From Lentzea indica (GTDB lineage: Bacteria > Actinomycetota > Actinomycetes > Mycobacteriales > Pseudonocardiaceae): a stretch of 64,000 nt of DNA. The notes under the pieces are model-generated. The model did no database searches. It saw only the letters and a program-made list of their open reading frames with translations, and had not been told where the DNA came from. The position numbers were made by a program, and so were the translations under genes. The stretch spans positions 1-64,000 of the forward strand of contig NZ_VSRL01000017.1 of NCBI RefSeq assembly GCF_012184385.1, given 5' to 3'. Positions within the stretch are counted from its first letter, which is position 1; every line of letters starts with the position of its first letter. Shown one piece after another: positions 51,518 through 60,794 of the stretch.

Positions 51518-52266
51518 CCGACTCCAAGAGGTACGTGCGGCCCTACGGCGACACCACCGGCGACGGCATGATCCAGACGTCGTTCACGTTGCCGATTCCC
51601 TTCGGCCCCAAGGCGGACGGCGCGGCGCAGCAGCTCGCGAACAAGATGGGCATGGACCCCGCGATGGTGGTCCACTCGCACCCCATCGGCGACGACTTCA
51701 CGTTCTTCGTCGTCTACGGCTCGGTGAAGCACCTCGTGGACCTCGACGAGGTCAAGGTCGTCGAGCGCGAGTACCCGCTGCTGAGCCCGGCCGAGGTCAA
51801 CACGACGCTCAAGAAGGTGTTGCGGCGCAAGCTGGTCGTCGTCGGTGGCTGCATCGGCACCGACGCGCACACCGTCGGCATCGACGCGATCCTCAACATC
51901 AAGGGCTTCGCGGGCGAGAAGGGCCTGGAGTACTACCGCGAGCTGAAGGTCGTGAACCTCGGCGCGCAGGTCTCGGTCCCAGAACTCGTCCGCCGCGCTC
52001 GCACCGAGAAGGCCGACGCCGTGCTGATCTCCCAGGTGGTGACCCAGCGCGACGCGCACATCCTGAACACCCAGGAGATGTCCGCGGCGTTCCGCGAGGC
52101 GATGGGGGACAGGCGGCCGCTGCTGGTCGCCGGTGGCCCGCGGTTCGATCCGTTGATGGCGGGTGAGCTGGGGGTGGATCGGGTGTTCAGCCGGGGAACC
52201 ACGCCGGGTGAGGTCGCGAGCTACCTTGTGCACGCGATGCAGGAGAAGAAGGGGGTCGCCGCGTGA
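51514..52266 (+). CDS. kamE: Lysine 5,6-aminomutase beta subunit, B12-binding
   Basis: The 250-aa protein has a dimerisation domain and a Rossmann-like cobalamin domain. The base-off motif is DAHTVG (D117, H119, G122), and the following [10 protein letters not shown] contains Lys130, in the place of the PLP-binding lysine of clostridial Kam[21 protein letters not shown] and [20 protein letters not shown] complete the B12 fold. GTG overlaps kamD by 4 bp and its stop overlaps kal by 4 bp, so the subunits are made in step. Confidence 0.94.
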   Translation: MTDSKRYVRPYGDTTGDGMIQTSFTLPIPFGPKADGAAQQLANKMGMDPAMVVHSHPIGDDFTFFVVYGSVKHLVDLDEVKVVEREYPLLSPAEVNTTLKKVLRRKLVVVGGCIGTDAHTVGIDAILNIKGFAGEKGLEYYRELKVVNLGAQVSVPELVRRARTEKADAVLISQVVTQRDAHILNTQEMSAAFREAMGDRRPLLVAGGPRFDPLMAGELGVDRVFSRGTTPGEVASYLVHAMQEKKGVAA

Positions 52267-52661
52267 GCGGGGCTTTGGTCGAAGGCTTTTCGGTGACGCA
52301 CCGCCGTTACGTGCCGCACTCGCACGCGCACTACGGCGGCAACCTGGTCGACGGTGCCTACGGGCTCGGCATGTTCGGCGACGTCGCCACCGAGCTGCTC
52401 ATCCACACGGACTCCGACGAAGGGTTGTTCGCGGGGTACAGCTCCGTCGAGTTCGCGGCGCCGATCCAGGCCGGTGACGTCGTCGAGGCCACGGCAACGT
52501 TGGTGCGCATCGGAAAACGCTCGCGCGAGATCGAGTTCGAGGCGCGCGTCGTGTGCCGTTCGGCGCCCGATCGTGGACCTTCCGCGGCGGACGTACTCGC
52601 TGAGCCGATCGTCGTAACGCGGGCCCGCGGCACGGTCGTCGCACCGAAAGCGGCCGAATAA
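52263..52661 (+). CDS. kal: 3-aminobutyryl-CoA ammonia-lyase (hotdog fold)
   Basis: The 132-aa protein is a single hotdog domain: [60 protein letters not shown] and [11 protein letters not shown]. It matches Kal of lysine-fermenting clostridia, which converts 3-aminobutyryl-CoA to crotonyl-CoA plus ammonia. Its GTG overlaps kamE. The preceding step (Kce, which makes 3-aminobutyryl-CoA) is not encoded in this window. Confidence 0.9.
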   Translation: MSGALVEGFSVTHRRYVPHSHAHYGGNLVDGAYGLGMFGDVATELLIHTDSDEGLFAGYSSVEFAAPIQAGDVVEATATLVRIGKRSREIEFEARVVCRSAPDRGPSAADVLAEPIVVTRARGTVVAPKAAE

Positions 52662-52689
52662 CAACAAAGTCACGACCGAACCGGCGGGC

Positions 52690-52729
52690 GTCCTGCTCCG
52701 AATCCCTGGCTGTTGGAAGGGAGCAGGAC
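52690..52729 (+). promoter_or_regulatory. Shine-Dalgarno-sequestering hairpin before the DUF4331 gene
   Basis: GTCCTGCTCC (52690-52699) pairs perfectly with GGAGCAGGAC (52720-52729), with a 20-nt loop. The 3' arm ends 1 nt before ATG 52731 and includes most of the GGAAGGGAGCAGG ribosome-binding region. Such a structure would block translation until melted or bound, a possible cis-acting switch for the DUF4331/TPR/NicO operon. Confidence 0.6.
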
Positions 52730-52730
52730 A

Positions 52731-54146
52731 ATGCCAACTAGCAACAAACAGCGATTACGGCGCGGTGCGATCGCCGCAGCCGTCGTCGCAGCGGCGGCGG
52801 CGATACCGGCAGCGGAGGCGTCGAGCCACCGCGAGGCGCCGCTGATCGCCGCGGACCCGGCGGTGGACAACACCGACGTCTACGCCTTCACCAGCCCGGA
52901 CAGACCCGACACGGTCACGCTCATCGGGAACTGGTTCGGACTGCAGGAACCCAACGGTGGCCCCAACTTCTACCCGTGGGCCACGGACGCCCGGTACGAC
53001 CTCAACGTCGACGCCGACGGCGACGCGGTGCCGGACAAGACCTTCCGGTTCACCTTCACCACCGACGACCGGCGTGGCGGCAAGTCGCCGACCTTCCTCT
53101 ACAACAACGGTCCGGTCACGTCGATCAACGACGACAACCTGTTGTTCCGGCAGAACTACAACCTCGAACTGATCGAGGGCAACAAGACCACCCCGCTGGT
53201 GCGCAACGGCAGGGCGGCGCCGTCCAACACAGGTCCCGCGTCGTTCCCGAACTTCGGGGCGATCAGGGACCAGGCGACGGCCAAGCTCCCCGGTGGCGGC
53301 CAGGTCTACGTCGGGCCGTCGGAGGACTCGTTCTTCCTGGACCTGCGGGTGTTCGACCTCCTGTACGGCGGAAACCTCAAGGAGGTCAACCAGGACACCT
53401 TGATGGGGTACAACGTCAACACCATCGCCATCCAGGTGCCCAAGACGATGCTCGCGCTGAAGGGCGACCCGAAGCGCAACCCGGTGATCGGCGTGTGGAG
53501 CGACACCGAGCGCCGCTCGCTCAAGCTCGAACCCGGCAAGGCGACCCCGCAGGGCGACTTCGTCCAGGTGTCGCGGCTGGGCAACCCGCTGGTGAACGAG
53601 GTCGTGTCCTCGGCACCCATCAAGGACGCGTTCAACGGGCTGCAACCCGTCAACGACGCGAGGGTGCAGGCGTTGCTGGACCGGGTCAACGATCCGGAGC
53701 TGGCCCGGCTGATCCAGGCGATCTACGGCATCCCCGCGCCGAAGACGCCGCGGGCCGACCTGGTGGAGATCTTCCTGACCGGGATCACCACGAAGGCGGG
53801 TGGCCCGATCAAGGCCGACCTCAACTCGCAGCTGAACAACGCGGACGTGGACCCGAAGAAGTTCGCGCCGTCGGAGATGTTGCGGCTCAACATGTCCACG
53901 CCGGTGACGAAGAACCCCAACCGGCTGGGCGTGCTCGGCGGCGATCTGCAGGGCTTCCCGAACGGCCGCAGGCTCGCCGACGACGTCGTGGACATCGAGA
54001 TCCAGGCCGTGGTCGGCGCGGCGCAGACCGGCAAGCTCGTGCCGGCGCTCGCCAAGGGTGACCGGGTGAACGGCAACGACGTTCGCTTCGGTGACAAGTT
54101 CCCGTACGTCGGACTGCCGAGCAACAGGGCGGTCAACTCCCGCTAA
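52731..54146 (+). CDS. DUF4331 exported protein
   Basis: ATG 52731 follows GGAAGGGAGCAGG; the upstream in-frame ATG 52713 lies in the hairpin loop and is less likely. The 471-aa protein has a twin-region basic signal peptide (KQRLRRGAIAAAVVAAAAAI) and the DUF4331 hallmarks: SSHREAPLIAADPAVDNTDV, DARYDLNVDADGDAVPDKTF and a C-terminal RLADDVVDIEIQAVVG. DUF4331 proteins are secreted with unknown function, frequently next to TPR and NicO/HupE-type genes as here. It heads an operon of four. Confidence 0.9.
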   Translation: MPTSNKQRLRRGAIAAAVVAAAAAIPAAEASSHREAPLIAADPAVDNTDVYAFTSPDRPDTVTLIGNWFGLQEPNGGPNFYPWATDARYDLNVDADGDAVPDKTFRFTFTTDDRRGGKSPTFLYNNGPVTSINDDNLLFRQNYNLELIEGNKTTPLVRNGRAAPSNTGPASFPNFGAIRDQATAKLPGGGQVYVGPSEDSFFLDLRVFDLLYGGNLKEVNQDTLMGYNVNTIAIQVPKTMLALKGDPKRNPVIGVWSDTERRSLKLEPGKATPQGDFVQVSRLGNPLVNEVVSSAPIKDAFNGLQPVNDARVQALLDRVNDPELARLIQAIYGIPAPKTPRADLVEIFLTGITTKAGGPIKADLNSQLNNADVDPKKFAPSEMLRLNMSTPVTKNPNRLGVLGGDLQGFPNGRRLADDVVDIEIQAVVGAAQTGKLVPALAKGDRVNGNDVRFGDKFPYVGLPSNRAVNSR

Positions 54147-54161
54147 GCGAAGGTGCCTCAG

Positions 54162-55193
54162 ATGTGGAAGACCATTCCGCTGCTGGCAGCTTTGCTCGCC
54201 GTTGCCGCCTGCGCCTCCCCGCAGGCGGCAACACCGGCCGCCACGCAGACCTCCTCCTTGCAGCGCAACGCAGAGTCGTTGCAGGCCAAGCTCCGCCGAA
54301 CCCCGGACGACGCCGCCGCGTGGGCCCAGCTCGGTGCCACGCACGTGGAACTCGCCCGAGTCACGTTCGATCCCCAGCACCACTCCCGCGCCGAGAAGGC
54401 GCTGACCGAGTCGTTGCGGCTCAAGCCGGACGGCAACGGTGAGGCGTTCATCGGCCGTGGTGCGCTCGCCAACGCGAAGCACGACTTCGCTGCCGCTCGC
54501 GACTGGGGCCAGCGCGCTGTTTCGGCGCTGCCGGACTCAGCACAGGCTCAGGGCGTGCTCGTCGACGCACTGACCCAGCTCGGTGACGATGCTGGTGCTT
54601 CCGTTGCACTGCAACGCATGCTGGACCTGCGGCCGGGCGTTGCCTCGTTCACCCGCGCTGCCTATCACTTCGAGTTGCACGGACGTCTGGACGACGCTCG
54701 GGACGCTCTCAACCGGGCGTTGGAGTCGGCTTCTTCGGCGGAGGAGGCGGAGTTCTGCCGCTTCCACCTGGATGAGCTGAAGGGGCGGACCAATGAGGAG
54801 GCGCTGGAGGTCTATCGCGGGCTGGTGGCGAAGGCGCCGTCACCGGAGTACCTGGTGAAGTACGGCAAGGCTCTGGACAAGGCCGGCAGGCCGCAGGACG
54901 CACGGGCGCAGTACGACCTCGCGCTGCAGCAGTTGCGTGCTCTCGGCGGCGACGACCTCACCGCCGCGTTGATCACGGCTGACCACGGTGATCCCGCTGA
55001 AGCGTTGCGGTACGCCGAGAGGGAGTGGGCCAAGCGGCAGAGCGTGTTCACCGCTGACGCGATGGCGTGGGCTCTGCACGTCAACAAGCGTTCCGCCGAG
55101 GCCCTGCCGTACTCGGACAAGGCGATCGCACTCGGTTGGCGTGACGCGGAAGTCCTGCGGCACCGCGAGGCGATTCTGGGGAGCCTGCGATGA
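54162..55193 (+). CDS. TPR-repeat lipoprotein
   Basis: ATG 54162 (after GAAGG) gives a lipoprotein signal with lipobox VAAC. The 343-aa product has about six TPR units (DDAAAWAQLGATHVELARV, EAFIGRGALANAKHDFAAAR, PDSAQAQGVLVDALTQLGDD, KAGRPQDARAQYDLALQQLR). TPRs mediate protein contacts, so it may hold the exported DUF4331 protein to the membrane or to the NicO-type protein. It overlaps the next gene by 4 bp. Confidence 0.85.
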   Translation: MWKTIPLLAALLAVAACASPQAATPAATQTSSLQRNAESLQAKLRRTPDDAAAWAQLGATHVELARVTFDPQHHSRAEKALTESLRLKPDGNGEAFIGRGALANAKHDFAAARDWGQRAVSALPDSAQAQGVLVDALTQLGDDAGASVALQRMLDLRPGVASFTRAAYHFELHGRLDDARDALNRALESASSAEEAEFCRFHLDELKGRTNEEALEVYRGLVAKAPSPEYLVKYGKALDKAGRPQDARAQYDLALQQLRALGGDDLTAALITADHGDPAEALRYAEREWAKRQSVFTADAMAWALHVNKRSAEALPYSDKAIALGWRDAEVLRHREAILGSLR

Positions 55194-56493
55194 GAGTGTT
55201 CTTGTTGGTGGTGTTCGGAATGCTGCTGATGGGCGGAGTGGCGCAGGCGCACCCGTTGAGCAACCTCAGCGTGAACCACTACGACGGCCTGCGGGTGTTC
55301 GCCGACCGGATCGAGCTGCGGTCCGTTGTGGACAGCGCGGAGATCCCGACCCTGCAGGACCGCGACTTCGTGGACGCCCGCAAACGCTGCGCGGAACGCG
55401 CGAAGTCGTTGGACGCCATGGCCGACGAGCGGCAGCTGACGTTCGAGGTGCGCGACGCCGATGTCGTGCGTCCGCCGGGCGAGGCCGGCCTGCCCACGAT
55501 GCGCCTGACCTGTGAGTACACCGCCGTTCTGCCGGTGCGCGGCGAGGTCGAGGTGACGTTCAGCGACTCCTACCTCAAGGACAAGCCGGGCTGGCGCGAG
55601 ATCACCGTCGTCGGCGTCGACATGGCGGTGTCCGGTGCACCGGCCGAGTCGGTCAGCAACGAGCTGCGGAGCTATCCGGAAGACCTGCTGTCATCGCCTT
55701 TGGACGTCCGGGCGGTGCGGTTCCTCGCTCAACCAGGTGAGGGGACTGTTGTAACCCCGCCTGGGGCACTGGGTGAAGCCACGAAGGCGGCCGTCGGACT
55801 GGTGGGTGATCTCACCCCGGTGGTCGGAATCGGTGCGGTCCTGCTGTCTCTGGTGCTGGGCGCGTCTCATGCCGCGCTGCCCGGCCACGGCAAGACCGTG
55901 ATGGCCGCCTACCTGGCGGGTTCGAGAGGAACCCGCCGCGACGCACTCCTTGTCGGCGCCACGGTCACCATCACCCACACGGCGGGGGTCTTGGTGCTGG
56001 GGCTGCTGCTCAGCGTGTCCAGCGTCATCGCCGGCGAGTCGGTTCTGCGCTGGCTCGGCGTAGCGAGCGGTCTGCTGGTCGCGGTGATCGGAGGAGTGCT
56101 GCTCCGCTCGGCGGTGCGGTCTCGTGGTCGTATGCGGCACGACCGCGGACATGGTCATGGGCATGGACACGGTCATGGTCATGGGCACCGCCGGGCGGGG
56201 CTCGTCGGAATGGGTGTCGCGGGCGGCCTGGTGCCGTCGCCGTCCGCGCTGGTCGTCCTGCTGGGCGCGATCGCGCTGGGCCGCACGTGGTTCGGCGTGG
56301 TGCTGGTGCTCGCCTACGGCGTGGGCATGGCGGCGACGTTGACCGCCGCAGGGTTGTTGCTGGTCTCGCTGCGGGACGTTTCGGGCCGCGCCTGGCCCGC
56401 TTCCGCAGGTTCGCGGACGTCACGCCGCTGGGCACCGCGGCGATGGTGATGCTCGTCGGAGTCGGTCTGGCCACGCGTGCGCTGGCCGGTTAG
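55190..56493 (+). pseudogene. NicO/RcnA-type metal exporter-like membrane protein with a late frameshift
   Basis: The protein has a signal peptide, an outside domain (~residues 22-195), then six helices of the NicO/HupE type with GASHAALPGHGKTVMAAYLA, an extended His/Gly loop (HDRGHGHGHGHGHGHGHRR) and AGGLVPSPSALVVLLGAIAL. The frame breaks at the GGG run 56373-56375; one missing base would restore GRFGPRLARFRRFADVTPLG to the stop at 56493. The His loop suggests nickel or cobalt. The break affects only the last ~40 residues and may be a sequence error. Confidence 0.82.
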
Positions 56494-56507
56494 TCAGGAG
56501 AGGGATC

Positions 56508-56819
56508 ATGAAGAGACTGATCGTGTTCGTGTTCGCGGCACTCGCTTTGACCGCGTGCAGCTCGGAAGGTGCGGCTGCTGCCCAGTTCGACGACCAACAG
56601 CAGGCCGACATCTCCTGTATGAAGCACCAGGACCAGAAGCCGGGTGAGGCGTACTTCGACGAAGGTAATTGGGACACCGTCGTCTCGTTGTCCATCCTCC
56701 GTTACTACACATCCAACGGCGAAAAGCCCTACTGTGACGGCAAAGCAGCCACGGAAGCCGATGAAGGCTGGCGCAAGCTGTACGTGCAGATGGGTGCGGA
56801 CCAGACCAATCTCCGGTGA
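56508..56819 (+). CDS. Small lipoprotein of unknown function
   Basis: The 103-aa protein has a lipobox (LTAC, Cys17) and a short mature domain with two Cys (ISCMKHQDQKPGEAYFDEGN ... YCDGKAATEADEGW) that could form a disulphide. It follows the NicO-like gene by 14 bp with an AGGAGAGG ribosome-binding site, so it belongs to the same operon. No family recognised. Confidence 0.72.
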   Translation: MKRLIVFVFAALALTACSSEGAAAAQFDDQQQADISCMKHQDQKPGEAYFDEGNWDTVVSLSILRYYTSNGEKPYCDGKAATEADEGWRKLYVQMGADQTNLR

Positions 56820-56894
56820 TTCGACCGCAACCTCCGCCGCGTTCCTCCGTTGGTCAATACAGAGGTAGTGACATGCCGGGGAGGATGGGGCGCA

Positions 56895-57247
56895 GTGAAG
56901 ATCGACCACCAAGGGGAAACACCTCCGTACGAGCAGGTGCGGGTGCACTACGCGCACGCGATCTCGAACCGAGAACTGCCGGTGGGCGCCAAACTGCCTA
57001 CGGTGCGCGCTCTGGCGAAGGACCTGGGTCTGGCGGTCAACACGGTGGCGCGTGCCTACCGTGAGCTGGAGGAGGCCGGCCTCGTCGAAACCAGGGCCGC
57101 GCGGGAACCGTCGTCAGCGCGAACGGCGACAGCAACCGCGAGCGCGTTCGTGCGGCGGCGGCCCAGTACGCGGCGATGTCCGCGGAACTGGGCCTCTCGC
57201 GGCAGGAGGCCCTGGAGATCGTCCGGGCGGCCCTGCGGGGCTTCTGA
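56895..57247 (+). pseudogene. YtrA-like GntR-family regulator with a frameshift
   Basis: GTG 56895 follows GGGGAGG. A GntR winged helix is clear (YEQVRVHYAHAISNRELPVG, KLPTVRALAKDLGLAVNTVA, RAYRELEEAGLVETR). The frame then breaks at the GGG run 57094-57096; one added G continues GRAGTVVSANGDSNRERVRA to LSRQEALEIVRAALRGF and TGA 57247. The full product would be about 118 aa, normal for YtrA-type regulators. A sequencing indel is likely. Target genes are unclear; YtrA-type proteins usually control adjacent ABC genes, none of which is here. Confidence 0.8.
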
Positions 57248-57561
57248 CAGCCGTCAGACCGCCTCGGCCGTGGGTCCGGCCAGGCGGCAGGTGACCGTTC
57301 GGCCGCTGTCGCCGAGCCGCGCGGCTACGGCGGCGAACCGGTCCCACTGCCGATGTCCAGTGCGCGGCTCTTCGCCGGTGGTCCCGCCACGCCGAAGAGC
57401 GCCGTCCGCCGACACGCCAGTGCTGTTCGTCCGAGGCGTCGAGACCACCTGAATCGACCCCGCTCATCACCCGTTCGCGCACCTCCCGATGCGTCTTGAC
57501 ACAGCTAGGCTGCGCCGTGGATCGTGAATAACTGATTCGTCAGTCAATTTAGGGGTGCGAG
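57248..57561. other. Intergenic region before the acyl-CoA dehydrogenase operon
   Basis: A 64-codon minus-strand frame (57254-57448) has no recognisable family and I do not count it as a gene. TTGACA at 57496-57501 may be a -35 box for the downstream operon. The only clear dyad is the one at 57531-57544. Confidence 0.5.
57531..57544. promoter_or_regulatory. TetR-like dyad before the acyl-CoA dehydrogenase operon
   Basis: ACTGATTCGTCAGT has perfect 5-bp arms and a TTCG centre, 18 bp before the ATG at 57562. Similar TGA...TCA dyads are bound by TetR-type regulators of fatty-acid and acyl-CoA catabolism. No matching regulator gene is in the window. Confidence 0.5.
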
Positions 57562-58728
57562 ATGGGGCGTACCGTCAGGGACGGCCTGCGGCTCACGGCG
57601 GAACAGGACCAGTTCGTCGAACTGGCGAGGGAGTTCGCCGCCAGGGAGATCCGGCCGCGGGCGCGTGCCGTCGACGAGGCGGACACCGAGTCGCCGCTCG
57701 ACGTCTGGGAGAAGGCGTCGGCGCTGGGGCTGACGTCGTTCATGATCTCCGAGAAGTTCGGTGGCGGCGGTGTCACCGACCTGCTGACCCAGGTTCTCGT
57801 CCAGCAGGAGCTGTGCCACGGTGACATCGGCATCGGCAACCTGATCACGTCCAACGGCTTCTTCAGCGCTCCCGTCGAGCACCTCGGCACGCCCGAGCAG
57901 CAGGAGCGGTTCCTCAGTCCACTCGGGACGGACCGGCCGCCGCTCACCGCCGTCGCCGTCACGGAGCCCGGCAGCGGGTCGGACGCGGCGAGCATCCAGA
58001 CGTCAGCGCGTCGTGAGGGCGGCGAGTACGTCCTCAACGGACAGAAGACCTGGATCTCCAACGCTCCCTACGCCGAGTTGTTCGTGATCTTCGCGACGGT
58101 GGATCCCTCGTTGCGATCGCGTGGTGTCACGGCCTTTGTGGTGCCGCGTGACACCCCAGGGCTCTCGGTCGGGCCGCCGTTCCGGAAAATGGGGCAGCGC
58201 GCGATCGTGAACGCCGAGGTGTTCCTCGACGACGTGCGCGTGCCCGTGGAGAACCGGCTCGGCGAGGAAGGCCAGGCGTTCGTCGGGCTGATGCGGACCT
58301 TCGACGCCTCGCGCATCCTCATCGGTGCGGCCACGACCGGACTTGCGCGTGCGGCTCTCGACTTCGCTTCCGGCTACGCGGCTGAGCGGAGGCAGTTCGG
58401 CGTGCCGATCATCCAGCACCAGGCGGTGGCGTTCCGGCTCGCGGACATGGCCACGCGCGTCGACACCTCGCACCTGCTGACCGTGCGCGCGGCGACGTTG
58501 TACGACGCGGGGCACGCCGTGGCGCAGGAGTCGGCGATGGCGAAGCTCGTCGGCTCGGAGAACGCCATGTGGTGCACGCACGCCGCCGTGCAGACGTTGG
58601 GGGGCTACGGATACTCCCGCGAGTACCCCGTCGAGCGGTGGATGCGCGACGCCAAGCTCGAGGAGATCGAGGAAGGCACCTCGGACATCCAGCGCCTCAT
58701 CATCTCCCGCGGTCTCGGTGCGAGATGA
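57562..58728 (+). CDS. Acyl-CoA dehydrogenase
   Basis: The 388-aa flavoenzyme has the acyl-CoA dehydrogenase sequence landmarks: LTAVAVTEPGSGSDAASIQT for FAD/substrate contact, YVLNGQKTWISNAPYAELFV, AAERRQFGVPIIQHQAVAFR and the C-terminal QTLGGYGYSREYPVERWMRD then EIEEGTSDIQRLIISR. It should oxidise an acyl-CoA to the 2-enoyl-CoA. Its stop overlaps the acyl-CoA synthetase start (ATGA). In this operon the substrate is probably the acyl-CoA made by the next gene product. Confidence 0.93.
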   Translation: MGRTVRDGLRLTAEQDQFVELAREFAAREIRPRARAVDEADTESPLDVWEKASALGLTSFMISEKFGGGGVTDLLTQVLVQQELCHGDIGIGNLITSNGFFSAPVEHLGTPEQQERFLSPLGTDRPPLTAVAVTEPGSGSDAASIQTSARREGGEYVLNGQKTWISNAPYAELFVIFATVDPSLRSRGVTAFVVPRDTPGLSVGPPFRKMGQRAIVNAEVFLDDVRVPVENRLGEEGQAFVGLMRTFDASRILIGAATTGLARAALDFASGYAAERRQFGVPIIQHQAVAFRLADMATRVDTSHLLTVRAATLYDAGHAVAQESAMAKLVGSENAMWCTHAAVQTLGGYGYSREYPVERWMRDAKLEEIEEGTSDIQRLIISRGLGAR

Positions 58729-60794
58729 TCTTCTCCGATCCCGCGTCCGTCGCGGTCGTCGGTGCCAGCGACGACCCGGCGAAATGGGGCCACTGGCTCG
58801 CCCGCGGCGCGCTGGCCGGTTCTTCGCGCCGTGCGGTGCACCTCGTGAACCACGGCGGCGGCTCTGTTCTGTCGCAGCCCACAGTCCGATCCCTCTCGGA
58901 ACTGCCTTCAGCGCCCGAACTCGTGGTGCTGGCCGTGCCCGCGGCTCACGTGCCGGCCGTGGTGGACGAGGCACTGGCGGTCGGCGTGCGCGGATTCGTC
59001 GGCATCACCTCAGGAATCGATGACAGGGTGATCGGCCGGATCCGTTCCGCCGGCGCTCGCATGCTCGGGCCGAACTGCCTGGGCGTGTTCGACGCGGCGA
59101 CGTCGTTGCACCTCGCGTGGGGCCAGTTCCAGCCGGGCTCGCTGGGCGTGGTGTCGCAGAGCGGGCAGGTCGGGCTGGAGATCGCCGGGCTCGCGGCGGC
59201 GTCGGGGATCGGGGTGTCCCGGTTCGTCTCGGTGGGCAGCCAGGTGGACGTGACGGCGGCGGAAGCGTTGCTGGACCTGGTCTCCCACGACATGACCACT
59301 GTCGTCGGTATATATCTGGAGAGCTTCGGTCCTGGGATCGTGACGGCCATGTCGGAGCTGCGCGCCGCCGGAAAACCGGTGGTGTTGCTGACGGTCGGAT
59401 CCTCCACTGCCGCACAGGAAGCCGCACTGTCACACACCGGCGCGCTGACGTCCCCTTTGGACGTTGTGGACGCTGCCTGCCGGCGGGCGGGCGCGGTTCG
59501 GGTGGCGACGCCCGCCGCGCTGGCCGACCTGGCCGCGGTGCTGTCCTCTGGTCCGCCGCGTGGTGCCAGGGTCGGGGTCGTCTCCGACTCCGGCGGGCAG
59601 GGTGCGATCGCAGCGGATCTCGCTGTCGCGGCGGGTTTGACGGTTCCCGCGTTGTCCGCTGTGGACGGTCTTCCGGTGGGCGTGTCTTCGCGGAACCCGA
59701 TCGACCTCGCCGGGGCGGGGGAGCAGGACCTGGTGAACTACTCCCGCGTGGTCGAAGTTCTTGTGCGCGGAGGTGAGGTCGACACGGTCGTGTTGTCCGG
59801 CTACTTCGGCAGCTACGGAGAGGACACGCCCTCACTGGAGGTCTCCGAGGTGGCGGTCGCCTCTCGGATCTGCGCGCTGGCAAGGGAAACCGGCGTTCCG
59901 GTGGTCGTGCACAGCATGCGTCCGGACTCGGCGGCGGTGCGGGCGTTGCGGGCCGGCGGCGTGCCGGTGCAGCACACGATCGAGCGCGCGGTCGCCGCAC
60001 TCGGTGACGCCGCACGGTTCGGCGCGCTTGATCAACGGTCCGTTGGCGCACCGACCGGCCAGGAACTGTCGGTGCTGCCTGGAAGAATTGAAGCTGGGGG
60101 ACCCCCTGGAGGGGACGCCTGCGTGAGCCTGCCGACGACCGCCGCGCCGTACCGGCCAGGCTACCTCGCGGCGCGCGAGCTGCTCGGCTTCGTCAGGTTC
60201 CCGAGGGCGCACGTGGTCACGTCGGCCGCGGAAGCGAAGGCGACCACCCTCACGGGTCCGTACGCGCTCAAAGCCGACTGGCTCGCTCACAAGAGCGAGC
60301 ACGGCGGCGTGAAGATCAACGTCACCGACCCCGCGGCGGCGTTCGAGGAGATGCGGGCCAGGCTCGGCCCCGGCACGTACGTCCTCGAAGAGATGGACAC
60401 GCGCGAGAACACCGTCGAGCTGATCATCGGCGCCAAGCGCGATCACTCGTTCGGTCCAGTGATTCTCGTTGGGGCGGGCGGCATCCACGCAGAGTTGTTC
60501 AGGGACACCGCGATCGAGCTCGCGCCCGTGACTCCCGCCACAGCGCGAGAGATGCTGGCACGCCTCGTCTCCGCCCCGCTCCTGTCGGGCTGGCGCGGCG
60601 CTCCCGAACCGGACGTGACAGCGTTGGCCCAGGTGATCGCACAGATTTCCGAGACGCTCGTGGCCAGACCCGACCTCGCGGAGATCGAGCTGAACCCCGT
60701 CCGCGTGGGGCCAGACGGCGTGCTGGCCGTGGACGCGCTGATCATCCCTTCGGGGGACACGTTGAACGACACGAGCGGACGACGCGTGGCATGA
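58725..60794 (+). CDS. NDP-forming acyl-CoA synthetase (acetate-CoA ligase family)
   Basis: The 689-aa protein fuses the alpha and beta parts of NDP-forming acyl-CoA synthetases. It has a CoA-binding Rossmann domain (SVAVVGASDDPAKWGHWLAR), ligase-CoA domains (MLGPNCLGVFD; SQSGQVGLEI; the phospho-His in ALSHTGAL) and a C-terminal ATP-grasp domain (YALKADWLAHKSEHGGVKIN; ILVGAGGIHAELFRD). It starts in the ATGA overlap with the dehydrogenase. Acid substrate unknown; the ThDP decarboxylase downstream suggests an acid derived from an amino acid. Confidence 0.9.
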   Translation: MIFSDPASVAVVGASDDPAKWGHWLARGALAGSSRRAVHLVNHGGGSVLSQPTVRSLSELPSAPELVVLAVPAAHVPAVVDEALAVGVRGFVGITSGIDDRVIGRIRSAGARMLGPNCLGVFDAATSLHLAWGQFQPGSLGVVSQSGQVGLEIAGLAAASGIGVSRFVSVGSQVDVTAAEALLDLVSHDMTTVVGIYLESFGPGIVTAMSELRAAGKPVVLLTVGSSTAAQEAALSHTGALTSPLDVVDAACRRAGAVRVATPAALADLAAVLSSGPPRGARVGVVSDSGGQGAIAADLAVAAGLTVPALSAVDGLPVGVSSRNPIDLAGAGEQDLVNYSRVVEVLVRGGEVDTVVLSGYFGSYGEDTPSLEVSEVAVASRICALARETGVPVVVHSMRPDSAAVRALRAGGVPVQHTIERAVAALGDAARFGALDQRSVGAPTGQELSVLPGRIEAGGPPGGDACVSLPTTAAPYRPGYLAARELLGFVRFPRAHVVTSAAEAKATTLTGPYALKADWLAHKSEHGGVKINVTDPAAAFEEMRARLGPGTYVLEEMDTRENTVELIIGAKRDHSFGPVILVGAGGIHAELFRDTAIELAPVTPATAREMLARLVSAPLLSGWRGAPEPDVTALAQVIAQISETLVARPDLAEIELNPVRVGPDGVLAVDALIIPSGDTLNDTSGRRVA

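Noticed and set aside
57254-57448. 64-codon minus-strand frame between the GntR and acyl-CoA dehydrogenase genes
   Set aside because: No ribosome-binding site, no recognisable family, and composition compatible with chance in GC-rich DNA.
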